From Novosphingobium sp. BW1 (GTDB lineage Bacteria; Pseudomonadota; Alphaproteobacteria; Sphingomonadales; Sphingomonadaceae): 64,000 bases of DNA. Below are positions 37,580 through 45,544 of this stretch, in pieces; positions within the stretch are counted from its first letter, which is position 1; every line of letters begins with the position of its first letter. The notes beneath the pieces are model-generated. The model did no database searches. It was not told the DNA's origin and saw only the letters and a list, made by a program, of their open reading frames with translations. The position numbers and the translations under genes are program-made. Location of the stretch: positions 1 through 64,000 of the forward strand of contig NZ_VIRF01000069.1 of NCBI RefSeq assembly GCF_008107685.1, in the 5' to 3' direction.

Positions 37580-39031
37580 ATGGCTTATTCCGATTTCCTG
37601 AAACAGCAGTGCTATATCGATGGAAAGTGGTGCGATGCGGACTCCGGCGCTACGCTTGAGGTGACCAATCCGGGCACCGGCGAAGTCATGGGCACGGTCC
37701 CCAAGATGTGTTCGGACGAGACCTTGCGCGCCATCGATGCCGCCGAAGCCGCGCTTCCGGCCTGGCGCGCCAAGACCGCAGGCGAGCGCTCGAAGATCCT
37801 GCGCAAGCTCTACGAACTGATGATGGACGCGCAGGATGACCTGGGCGAACTGCTCAGCCGTGAACAGGGCAAGCCGCTCGCCGAAGGCAAGGGCGAGATC
37901 GCCTATGGCGCCAGCTTCATCGAATGGTTCGGTGAAGAGGCCAAGCGCGCTTATGGCGACACCATCCCCGGCCACGCCAGCGACCGCCGCATCGTCGTCA
38001 TCAAGCAGCCGGTCGGCGTTGTCGGCGCGATCACGCCCTGGAACTTCCCCAACGCCATGATCACCCGCAAGCTGGGCCCCGCGCTCGCGGCGGGCTGCAC
38101 CATGGTCATCAAGCCCGCCTCGGCGACCCCGTATTCCGCGCTCGCCATCGCCGCGCTATGTGAGAAGGCTGGCATTCCCGCAGGCGTCGTCAACGTGGTG
38201 ACGGGCAGCGCCGGGCAGATCGGCTCGACCCTCACCGGCAGCCCCAAGGTCGCCAAGATCACCTTCACCGGCTCGACCGAGATCGGCCGCCAGCTCCTCA
38301 AGGAATCGGCCGACACGGTCAAGAAGTGCTCGATGGAGCTGGGCGGCAATGCACCCTTCCTCGTCTTCGACGACGCCGATGTCGATGCCGCGATCGAAGG
38401 CGCGATGATTTCCAAGTTCCGCAACGGCGGCCAGACCTGCGTGTGCACCAACCGCTTCTACGTGCAGGACGGCGTCTACGACGAATTCGTCGAGAAACTG
38501 GCCGCGCGCGTGAAGGCGATGAAGGTGGGCTACGGCCTCGACGAGGGCACCGAAGTGGGCCCGCTGGTCGATGAAAAGGCCGTCGCCAAGGTCGAGGAAC
38601 ACCTCAAGGACGCCGTCGACGGCGGCGCGACCGTCCTTGCAGGTGGTTCGCGTAACGAACGCGGCGGCAGCTACTTCAACCCGACCGTGGTCGCCAACGT
38701 AAAGCCCGACATGCTGCTGGCGCGCGAAGAGACTTTCGGGCCGCTTGCCGGTGTCATCCGTTTCACCGAGGAAGCCGAGGCGATCGCCATGGCCAACGAC
38801 ACCGAGTTCGGTCTCGCAAGCTACTTCTACGCCTCGGACATGAGCCGCGTGTGGCGCGTCGCCGAAGCGCTCGAAGCGGGCATGGTGGGCATCAACACCG
38901 GCCTCATCTCCACCGAAGTCGCCCCCTTTGGCGGCGTCAAGCAGTCGGGTCTGGGCCGCGAAGGCTCGCACTACGGGCTCGATGACTACATGGAGTTGAA
39001 GTACCTGTGCATGGGCGTGAAGCCCGCCTGA
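37580..39031 (+). CDS. gabD: NAD(P)-dependent succinate-semialdehyde dehydrogenase
   Basis: A 483-residue aldehyde dehydrogenase, the size of E. coli GabD. It has GAITPWNFPNAMITRKLGPA, FTGSTEIGRQLL, MELGGNAPFLVFDDADVD and GQTCVCTNRF with the catalytic Cys. It is a clear paralogue of the enzyme at 3747 and stands as a single-gene unit with its own terminator, so it is the better candidate for the housekeeping copy. Alternative substrates such as glutarate semialdehyde cannot be excluded. Confidence 0.92.
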   Translation: MAYSDFLKQQCYIDGKWCDADSGATLEVTNPGTGEVMGTVPKMCSDETLRAIDAAEAALPAWRAKTAGERSKILRKLYELMMDAQDDLGELLSREQGKPLAEGKGEIAYGASFIEWFGEEAKRAYGDTIPGHASDRRIVVIKQPVGVVGAITPWNFPNAMITRKLGPALAAGCTMVIKPASATPYSALAIAALCEKAGIPAGVVNVVTGSAGQIGSTLTGSPKVAKITFTGSTEIGRQLLKESADTVKKCSMELGGNAPFLVFDDADVDAAIEGAMISKFRNGGQTCVCTNRFYVQDGVYDEFVEKLAARVKAMKVGYGLDEGTEVGPLVDEKAVAKVEEHLKDAVDGGATVLAGGSRNERGGSYFNPTVVANVKPDMLLAREETFGPLAGVIRFTEEAEAIAMANDTEFGLASYFYASDMSRVWRVAEALEAGMVGINTGLISTEVAPFGGVKQSGLGREGSHYGLDDYMELKYLCMGVKPA

Positions 39032-39059
39032 CGATTTCGCCCACGGCGAATGAAGAACG

Positions 39060-39097
39060 GCCCCGGCAGGACCTTCGCGGTTCTACCGGGGCTTTTT
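39060..39097 (+). terminator. Terminator after gabD
   Basis: A stem pairing 39060-39073 with 39079-39092 (one mismatch, one G-U) has a TTCGC loop and five T. The T-run ends at the base before the stop codon of the convergent PAS/roadblock gene. Confidence 0.85.
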
Positions 39098-40042
39098 CTA
39101 TCGGACGCCCGCACCGTCCAGATCGCGGGCAAGCCGGGCCATGGCGATGCGCGCGTTGGCGAGGTTCAGCATCCCCCGGTCGAGCGCGACGAGCACCATG
39201 AGGCCCGGCACCTCGCCCAGAGGACGGGCGAACCCGACATGGCGGGCCGTAGTCACCGCGACCTGCTCGACACGCTCTGCATGTGGCCCTGAGGCCAGCG
39301 CCTGCGTTTCAGCCCGCGCCAGCCCGGCCATGAACTGCGCGGCCCGCGGCAGGTCGAAGCCGGGCCCACGGCGCAGCTGCGAGACCACCTCGCCCCCTGC
39401 GCTCGCCACCAGCGCCAGGCCGACCAGCCCCTCCAGGCCGGCCGCCTCGACCAGCCGCTTGCCCAGTTCGACGACCAGTGCGCGAAAGGCCAGGTCATCC
39501 TGCAGCGCGGCGAGCGTCTCGCCCTCGAGGGCAACCTGCCCTTGCGCGAGCGCCTGTGGGATCGGCAAGGGCGCGACAGGCTCCTCGCGCGCCTCGACGC
39601 TGCAGCTTGCCGCGCACCAGACCATGTCCACGGTTCCCCCGTCGCTCGATACTGGCAGCAGGATGCCGCGCGCCTTCACCTTTTCGCCAAGGCGGTTGTC
39701 GAACTCGGCCTCGAACCAGATCGGCGAGCGATTGGAAACGCATTGCGCGCAGTTTTCGGTGAGATGCGCCAGCAGGGTTCCAGCCGGGACATCATCGCGG
39801 CGCTCCAGCCGGGCCCCTTCCCCGCAATCCCTGCGCAGGTTCGCACCCACGAAGGTCAGCTGGGGGGCCGCGCCGTCCTCGTAAACCTGCACGATCGCAC
39901 TGTCTGCGCGGAACGGCTCAAGAGCGCCATCCTCCATGTCCTGAAAATCGGGATAGGGACGTGACCGGGCAAGCCGAGCCCACTCATGGTAGACCTGCAT
40001 CTGGAGCCTGCGCTCCTCAAGGTCCTGGTCTTCACTCGTCAT
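39098..40042 (-). CDS. PAS-like/roadblock fusion protein 1
   Basis: A 314-residue soluble protein without signal or membrane segment. Residues about 10-150 resemble the PAS_5 sensory fold: DSAIVQVYEDG, FVGANLRRDCGEGARLERRD, QCVSNRSPIWFEAEF, RGILLPVSSDGGTVDMVW. A low-complexity linker (151-185) leads to a roadblock/LC7-like domain at about 190-305 (GLEGLVGLALVASAGGEVVS, LMVLVALDRGMLNLANARIA). It is a paralogue of the protein at 40851-41789, with which it shares cysteines at 73 and 101. A stand-alone roadblock gene lies between them. A role in signalling or complex assembly is inferred; no enzyme motif is visible. The 277-base region upstream holds an AT-rich stretch near 40155-40200, likely its promoter, and the roadblock gene's terminator. 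Confidence 0.75.
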   Translation of the reverse strand: MTSEDQDLEERRLQMQVYHEWARLARSRPYPDFQDMEDGALEPFRADSAIVQVYEDGAAPQLTFVGANLRRDCGEGARLERRDDVPAGTLLAHLTENCAQCVSNRSPIWFEAEFDNRLGEKVKARGILLPVSSDGGTVDMVWCAASCSVEAREEPVAPLPIPQALAQGQVALEGETLAALQDDLAFRALVVELGKRLVEAAGLEGLVGLALVASAGGEVVSQLRRGPGFDLPRAAQFMAGLARAETQALASGPHAERVEQVAVTTARHVGFARPLGEVPGLMVLVALDRGMLNLANARIAMARLARDLDGAGVR

Positions 40043-40245
40043 TCGGACTTGCGCCCCATACCACCGCACAGCCCCGAAGGACCGCCACCTTCCCCATCAT
40101 CATGACGCCGCGCGCCAACGCACGGCGATCAATTTTCGGGACGCTATCGCCGGAATGACTAAATACAACTTAAAGTGCTGTAAAATCTACCGCTTTTTCA
40201 TCATCCGAAGATCAAGAGGCGGACTCCAATGTCCCTAGACATGCG

Positions 40246-40279
40246 AAACCCCGGCCCACCTTGCCGTGGACCGGGGTTT
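40246..40279 (-). terminator. Terminator after the stand-alone roadblock gene
   Basis: A 14-bp stem (40246-40259 with 40266-40279) forms completely on the minus-strand RNA (one U-G pair) with a 6-base loop. It lies 41 bases after the roadblock stop, so fusion gene 1 must be transcribed mainly from its own promoter. Confidence 0.75.
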
Positions 40280-40319
40280 GCAGAGCGGGACCATGGGCTC
40301 CGCAGCCGTGCGCGGAGGC

Positions 40320-40688
40320 TCAGACTTTGAGGTCGGCCTCGATGCGCGAAACCTTGAAGCGGGCCATGCCCAGGTTCGCCTTGGCCTTGTCAAGCACAAG
40401 GTAGAGGAACAGGCCCTTGCCCGAATCGTCAGTGAGCGGGCGGATCATGTGGTACTGGCTCGAGAGCGAAATGAGCACGTCCTCGACTTCGTCGTCGAGG
40501 CCCAGATCCTTCATGGTGGCCACCTTGGCCTTCATCACGTTGGTGTTGCCCGCCGCCGCGACGTTGAGATCGAGACCGTTCGAATCGCCCGCGGTCGCGA
40601 CCGCCATACCGGTGGCGAGATCGACCAGCGCAACGGCCTTTGCGCCATCGATTTCGAGGCATTCGTTGAGCTTGGCTTCAAGTGACAT
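40320..40688 (-). CDS. Stand-alone roadblock/LC7-like protein
   Basis: A 122-residue single-domain protein of the roadblock/MglB fold. It has MSLEAKLNECLEIDGAKAVA, LVDLATGMAVATAGDS and LFLYLVLDKAKANLGMARFK. The LVLDK-x-ANL-x-MAR end matches the C-terminal domains of both neighbouring fusion proteins, so the three are one sub-family. Such domains dimerise and often bind Ras-like GTPases; no GTPase gene is seen here. AAGGGA lies 6 bases before the ATG at 40688. Upstream on the minus strand, CATAAT (40807-40812) could be a -10. Confidence 0.85.
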   Translation of the reverse strand: MSLEAKLNECLEIDGAKAVALVDLATGMAVATAGDSNGLDLNVAAAGNTNVMKAKVATMKDLGLDDEVEDVLISLSSQYHMIRPLTDDSGKGLFLYLVLDKAKANLGMARFKVSRIEADLKV

Positions 40689-40850
40689 AGGATATCCCTT
40701 TCTGGATTGAGATGTGGGCTGGGAAACACGTGTGACGAAGGGCGGGACGCGAGACCCTCTCATGGAGCCCGTGCCGCCAGCTACCCTTCTGAAAAGTCTT
40801 AAAAACATTATGCTAGTGCGCGCGGCCAGCAGGTCAGGCGGAGCCCGGAA

Positions 40851-41789
40851 TCAGCCTGTCATGAGCGCCTCGCCCAGTTGCCGCCGCGCGTTGGCGAGGT
40901 TGCCGCGATCCCTGTCGAGCGCGGTAAGCACCAGCAGGTCCTCCACGCCTTCCAGAGCTTTCAGCAACCAGAACTGGCGCCGAGTCGTGACGATCGCTTC
41001 CTCGAGTCGCTCGGCCAGGCCGCACTGGGCGATGACCTCGCGCTTGAGGCGGATGAGTTTGGCACCGCTGGCGGCGACGCCAGCCAGATCGAAATCACCG
41101 ACGCAGGCCAGCTGCGCGCTAACAGCGCCATCGGCGATATCGACCAGAGCAAGGCCGACCAGACCGTCGATGTCGCGGCACGCGGTCAGCTCTTGTGCCA
41201 GACGCTGCGCCTCCGCACTCGGCACGTCCGTTGCCTTGGCCTCCGCCGTCTGGGCAGCGGCGTAGTCATTCGAAGGCGTCGCGGCGGGCACTTCGTCGAC
41301 GAGTTCGAGTTCCTCGGCCATGGCGGCGAAGTCGGCCAGGGGCTCGCTCTTGCTGCTGGTCACGCCCCAGACGGTATCGACGTTCTGCCCATCGCTTGAG
41401 ATCGGCAGCAGGATGCCCCGGTAGTGCACGTTCTCCTCCAGGCAATTGATGAACGAGGCCTCGAAGCCGACGGGCGCCCGGTTCGCGACGCACTGCAGGT
41501 AGGTATCGGTAAAGCGCGAAAGCAGCGTCAGTCCCGGCACGTCGGGCAGGCGCTCGATACGCGTGCCCTGCCCGCAATCCCGGCGCAGGTTGCTCCCGAC
41601 GAAGGCGATGATGGGGTCCCTCGCATCCTCGGTCATCTGCAGGACCACGCTGTCCTCGTGGAACCCCTCGAGCGCAACCTCCTCCATGTCCTCCATGGAG
41701 GGAAACGGCTTGGCCTTGGCCACGCGCGCCCACTCCTGGTAGACCTGAATCTGCAAGCGGCGCTCGGTATGGTCTTGGATCTCGGTCAT
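40851..41789 (-). CDS. PAS-like/roadblock fusion protein 2
   Basis: A 312-residue soluble paralogue of the protein at 39098. PAS_5-like part (about 10-145): DSVVLQMTEDARDPIIAFVG, NLRRDCGQGTRIERLPDVP, LQCVANRAPVGFEASF, YRGILLPISSDGQNVDTVW. An acidic, Ala-rich linker (150-195) precedes a roadblock-like domain (about 198-308): DIDGLVGLALVDIADGAVSA, LLVLTALDRDRGNLANARRQ. Conserved Cys72 and Cys100 match Cys73 and Cys101 of protein 1. The ATG at 41789 was taken because the family similarity starts there. An upstream extension in the same frame has no matching part in the paralogue. Confidence 0.75.
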   Translation of the reverse strand: MTEIQDHTERRLQIQVYQEWARVAKAKPFPSMEDMEEVALEGFHEDSVVLQMTEDARDPIIAFVGSNLRRDCGQGTRIERLPDVPGLTLLSRFTDTYLQCVANRAPVGFEASFINCLEENVHYRGILLPISSDGQNVDTVWGVTSSKSEPLADFAAMAEELELVDEVPAATPSNDYAAAQTAEAKATDVPSAEAQRLAQELTACRDIDGLVGLALVDIADGAVSAQLACVGDFDLAGVAASGAKLIRLKREVIAQCGLAERLEEAIVTTRRQFWLLKALEGVEDLLVLTALDRDRGNLANARRQLGEALMTG

Positions 41790-42302
41790 GACTGGACGGC
41801 AATTCTTCTCCCGCTTCCGGCTCCGTCCAGCACGGGCAGGCGAGAGCCGGGGGCGGCTCGCGATCACCTGCCATGTGGTGTCCCGTCCAAAAGCGATGTC
41901 GGGTTCAAACATGACGTAAAGGACATGCGGGAGATCACCAGGCAGCCCACCGCGCCGCGGCTCCGCCCGCCGGACCAGGTCCGGCCACGCTCGGGGAAAA
42001 CATCCCTGGACATGTGCATCCCGCACCGATTCCTCGCTGCGTCGCGGCACGGTATCGGGAATAATCTCTAAGGAGTCGTTAAGCACATGCTTTAGAAGGA
42101 ATTTACTTCTATAATCGGATTATATTTGCGGTAAATACATCGCATAACTTGCGGCCGCATACATTTACTACGCACCTGCACAAACCCGGGCGATCACCTG
42201 CACACCGCGCACGACGGATACCGCAAACGGCATCACGCTTGCAGCCTTCGCAGCACCTTTCCCGCTTGTATCGCTGGCCATACCTGCCCATTATGGCGCC
42301 CC
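41790..42302. other. 513-base spacer with AT-rich dyad cluster
   Basis: Divergent promoter region between fusion gene 2 and the WYL-like gene. The left part (41790-42060) is GC-rich and shows no gene. The segment around 42060-42180 is unusually AT-rich and packed with symmetry: AGAAG/CTTCT (42094-42110), a 15-bp perfect palindrome TATAATCGGATTATA (42110-42124), an imperfect inverted pair GTAAATACAT (42131-42140) / ATACATTTAC (42159-42168) and TGCGGCCGCA (42150-42159). It probably holds operator sites for either gene. Confidence 0.6.
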
Positions 42303-42629
42303 ATGCCGACCGCACCCCAGACCGACGCCACGAACGAACGCAAGCTGATCGAGGCCATTGCCCTCAGGCGCCACATCCGCGCCGAGTACAACGGCACCGA
42401 GATGCTGCTTGCCCCGCACCGCCTGTTCAGCCGCCACGACGAGCTGTTTCTCAGCGCGTTCAACCCGAACAAGAACTGGCGCAGCGAGGAAGAGCGGCGC
42501 CTCGGGCACTTCAAACTTGACGGGCTTTCCAACCTCTTGGTGACCGAAGAGATGTTTGAGCCCCTGCCCGACTTCGACCCGGCCCCGCCGCGCGAAACCG
42601 ACGAGGAAGTGTTCACCGTCACCGCCTGA
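42303..42629 (+). CDS. Small WYL-like hypothetical protein
   Basis: A 108-residue protein of unknown function. RRHIRAEYNGTEMLLAPHRL, then ELFLSAFNPNKNWRSEEERR and LGHFKLDGLSNLLVTEE, resembles the ligand-binding WYL fold (strand, basic patch, L-P-H-R-L, FKL) without any DNA-binding domain. The ATG at 42303 has no strong ribosome-binding site. It is divergent from the PAS/roadblock cluster and shares its dyad-rich upstream region. Family placement is tentative. Confidence 0.65.
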   Translation: MPTAPQTDATNERKLIEAIALRRHIRAEYNGTEMLLAPHRLFSRHDELFLSAFNPNKNWRSEEERRLGHFKLDGLSNLLVTEEMFEPLPDFDPAPPRETDEEVFTVTA

Positions 42630-42747
42630 TCGGTACGCGGCCGCCTACCGCCACCTCTCCGCGCCTCTCCCCCAAATGCAAAGGGTCGACGACTTGCGCC
42701 GCCGACCCTCGTTCCACATGGGGGAGTGGACCTCGTAAAAGAGCGAA

Positions 42748-43290
42748 TCAGGCCTTCGCCTTCGACTCTTCATAGCGTTCAATCGCTTCGAGCACGATCT
42801 GACGCGCATCGGCTGCGCCGCCCCAGGTGCCCACGCGCACCCACTTTTCCTTTTCGAGGTCCTTGTAGTGCGTAAAGAAGTGCTCGATCTGGGCCAGCAG
42901 GATCTCGGGAAGATCTGCCTTTTCCTTTACGTCGATATAGTAAGGGAAAGTTGAATCTACCGGTACGCACAGCAGCTTTTCGTCGCCACCATGCTCGTCC
43001 TCAAGGTTGAGCACCGCGATCGGACGCGCGCGCACGACGCAGCCCGGGATGAAGGGCGAGCGCGCGATGACCAGTGCGTCAAGCGGATCGCCGTCAGGCG
43101 ACAGCGTGTGCGGCACAAAACCGTAGTTCGCCGGGTAGCGCATCGGCGTGTGCAGGATGCGGTCGACATAAAGAGCACCCGACTCCTTGTCGAACTCGTA
43201 CTTCACGGGTTCACCGCCGACGGGAACCTCAATGACGACGTTGAGACTTTCCGGCGGATTGTCCCCAACGGGAATCATGTCGATGCGCAT
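42748..43290 (-). CDS. ppa: Inorganic pyrophosphatase
   Basis: A 180-residue family I pyrophosphatase splitting PPi to phosphate in the cytoplasm. It has VKYEFDKESGALYVDRIL, YPANYGFVPHT and the signature DGDPLDALVIA, then IEHFFTHYKDLEKEKWVRV. Length matches bacterial Ppa (about 175). AAGGACG precedes the ATG at 43290. A weak hairpin at 42683-42708 may terminate it and the convergent WYL-like gene. Confidence 0.97.
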   Translation of the reverse strand: MRIDMIPVGDNPPESLNVVIEVPVGGEPVKYEFDKESGALYVDRILHTPMRYPANYGFVPHTLSPDGDPLDALVIARSPFIPGCVVRARPIAVLNLEDEHGGDEKLLCVPVDSTFPYYIDVKEKADLPEILLAQIEHFFTHYKDLEKEKWVRVGTWGGAADARQIVLEAIERYEESKAKA

Positions 43291-43401
43291 GGTCGTCCTT
43301 CTTCTTAGACACTTAACAAAGTATCGATAGTAATCTCAGTGGAACGCGGCTTAGCGGCGCACCGGGAAGGCCGCAACAACCTTGTATCCACACGAATGGA
43401 T

Positions 43402-43430
43402 AGAGCGGGAGCCTGGAAGGCCCCCGCTCT
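43402..43430 (-). terminator. Terminator after the M61 peptidase
   Basis: A 13-bp stem (43402-43414 with 43418-43430), one G-U pair on the minus-strand RNA and a 3-base loop. It lies 58 bases after the M61 stop. No long T-run follows. Confidence 0.6.
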
Positions 43431-43488
43431 TAACAATTGACTTATATCTCTTGGAACCCGACCTTGGTCTAGGCTCCAGCATCACGCT

Positions 43489-45441
43489 TCAGCGCGTGCG
43501 GGCGTCAAGCAGACGGTCGAAGCCGTTTTCCTTGCCCGGCGTGGTGCTTTCCAGCCAGGGGAAGCGCAGGCCCTCGTGGTAGTCGATCGCCACCGTCTCG
43601 TAGTGATCGCCGCGCTTGACCAGCAGTTCGATCGGCTTATCGGCCCCCGCATTGCCGGTCTTGGCTGCGGTGATGGCCTTCTTGATGGTGTCGGCGCTGT
43701 AGGCCTCACCGTTCACGGCGACAATCTGGCTTCCGTTGACGAGCCCGGCATCGAAAGCAGGCGAATCCCACAAGGAGCTGCCGACCGTGCCGTCGGCGCT
43801 CAGCCCGACGCCCAGCGAATAGGTCAGGTTGAGCGAGTTGGAGTAACCGGCACGGCCCTTCTCGTAGGAGTTGGGCTCTTCCTTCCAGACCAGCTTGTAA
43901 CCGGCCATCTCGATGCCACGCATCGGTGCAGGCTGGTTGGTCTTGTAGAGGCGCGTCTTCAGGAAGTCGGCCCAGTCGTAGGCGTAGACCCCGTTCAGCG
44001 TCTCGACCACTTCGTCGAAGTCGTAAGTCAGTTCACCCCAGTCGCCATTGCGCATGCCGAAGAAGGCCTTGGCGAAGTCGTCGAGGCCCTTCTTGCCCTT
44101 GGTGCCGCTGCGGATGATCTGGTCGGCTTCCAGCCAGGTCAGCGCACCTTCGACGTAGTAATCCTCGCTGCGGGTGAGCGAGACGAACGGGAGGGGACGG
44201 CGGCGCGCCAGCTGCGGCGCGTTGGTGGTGTCCTCGACCGAGCGCCAGCTGCGGCCCGGAGTTCCTTCAAGGTACTTGGCCGCGGCCACCGCGAACTGAT
44301 CGATCACGGTCTGCTTGGACTGCACGCCCGAACGCGCGGCCAGGATGTAACCCCAGAACTGGGTCTGGCCTTCGTAGACCCACATCAGCGTGTTCTGCAT
44401 GGGCTGCTGATAGTCGGGCGTCCACAGATCGGCCGGGCGGCGGTACTTGCCGTTCCAGCTGTGCACGAACTCGTGCGCGATCACGTTGTGATCCCAGTCC
44501 ATCGCATCCCAGTCGATGAATGCCTTGGGCTCGTACTGGTTCTCGCTCGAACGGTGGTGCTCAAGCCCGATGCCGCCCATGCGGTCGGTCAGCGCGAGGA
44601 GGAAATCGTAGGTATCGAAGTGGCGCGCACCGAACGTCGCCAGCGCCTCATCGACGAGGTGGCGGTAGTATTCCATGTGCTCGGGTGCAATGCCCAGCAG
44701 TTCGGGCTTGTCGGCCACCGCGTTCATGGTGACGTCGTGACCCAGGTTCCAGCTCTGCGCGTACTTGCCGGCAAAGATCGGCGAATCGACGAGGCGCTGG
44801 TAGTCGGTCACGTCCCAAGTCAACGTATCACCGCTGCGCACCTTGCCGTCGAGCGCGGTGAAGACATCCCAGCCCGCGGGTACCTTGACGGTCGCCTTGT
44901 AGGGAATGCGGCGGGTGTAATAGCCTGCCGGGTAGAGACTCATCTTCTCCCACTGCAGGTTCAGCATCTCGCGCGTCATGGTGATGCGCCCCTCGTTCCC
45001 ACGCACGGGCGAGGTGTGCACGAAGCTGGCGGTCACCGCCTTGGTGCCTTCGGGCAGGGCGAGGTGGAAGGCGTTCACCGCCACCGTGTCGCGCACCCAG
45101 GGAATTTCCTTGCCATCGGCGTAGAAGTGGAAGTTCGCCAGCAGCGAGTAGGGGCCGGTCTCGGAGTGGTTGCCCGGCAGCCAGCCCGGCTGCATCAGGA
45201 TCAGGTTCTTCGTTCCGGCCGCGACCGGGAAGACCTGCGTGACCGAATAGACGCCGCGCGCCACATCGGTCGCGTCGATGTCGAGCGAGACGGTGCCAGC
45301 ATAGTCGACATCCTGCGCCGCGGGCATCGCGGGCGGAAGGTCCGGAGCCATCGGGGTGGAGCGGGCCGCGTCCTGGGCGTTGAGGGCCGAAGAGGCGAAA
45401 AGGAGAGCGGAGAGCGAAACGAGCGCGGTATGATACTTCAT
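43489..45441 (-). CDS. Exported M61-family metallopeptidase (glycyl aminopeptidase type)
   Basis: A 650-residue periplasmic zinc peptidase. Signal peptide MKYHTALVSLSALLFASSAL; N-terminal M61 domain; zinc site NVIAHEFVHSWNGKYRRP with a downstream Glu region (LMWVYEGQTQFWGYIL); C-terminal PDZ domain at about 545-625 (SSLWDSPAFDAGLVNGSQIV, AVNGEAYSADT). The PDZ addition is usual for this family. The ATG at 45441 was chosen for the signal peptide. It is divergent from hisS. Confidence 0.94.
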   Translation of the reverse strand: MKYHTALVSLSALLFASSALNAQDAARSTPMAPDLPPAMPAAQDVDYAGTVSLDIDATDVARGVYSVTQVFPVAAGTKNLILMQPGWLPGNHSETGPYSLLANFHFYADGKEIPWVRDTVAVNAFHLALPEGTKAVTASFVHTSPVRGNEGRITMTREMLNLQWEKMSLYPAGYYTRRIPYKATVKVPAGWDVFTALDGKVRSGDTLTWDVTDYQRLVDSPIFAGKYAQSWNLGHDVTMNAVADKPELLGIAPEHMEYYRHLVDEALATFGARHFDTYDFLLALTDRMGGIGLEHHRSSENQYEPKAFIDWDAMDWDHNVIAHEFVHSWNGKYRRPADLWTPDYQQPMQNTLMWVYEGQTQFWGYILAARSGVQSKQTVIDQFAVAAAKYLEGTPGRSWRSVEDTTNAPQLARRRPLPFVSLTRSEDYYVEGALTWLEADQIIRSGTKGKKGLDDFAKAFFGMRNGDWGELTYDFDEVVETLNGVYAYDWADFLKTRLYKTNQPAPMRGIEMAGYKLVWKEEPNSYEKGRAGYSNSLNLTYSLGVGLSADGTVGSSLWDSPAFDAGLVNGSQIVAVNGEAYSADTIKKAITAAKTGNAGADKPIELLVKRGDHYETVAIDYHEGLRFPWLESTTPGKENGFDRLLDARTR

Positions 45442-45544
45442 TACGCGTACACCTACCCGCGCCGCGCGCCGATTGGCAACCTTGTAAATGGCGCGTTTCA
45501 ATCGCGCACTTTATCCTTTTCCGCATTCGGGCTAAGCGCGCGCG

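Noticed and set aside
42109..42315. 68-codon Cys-rich minus-strand frame (nine Cys) in the dyad region
   Set aside because: It overlaps the start of the WYL-like gene and the palindromes, has no ribosome-binding site, and the cysteines come from repeated gca/aca on the other strand.
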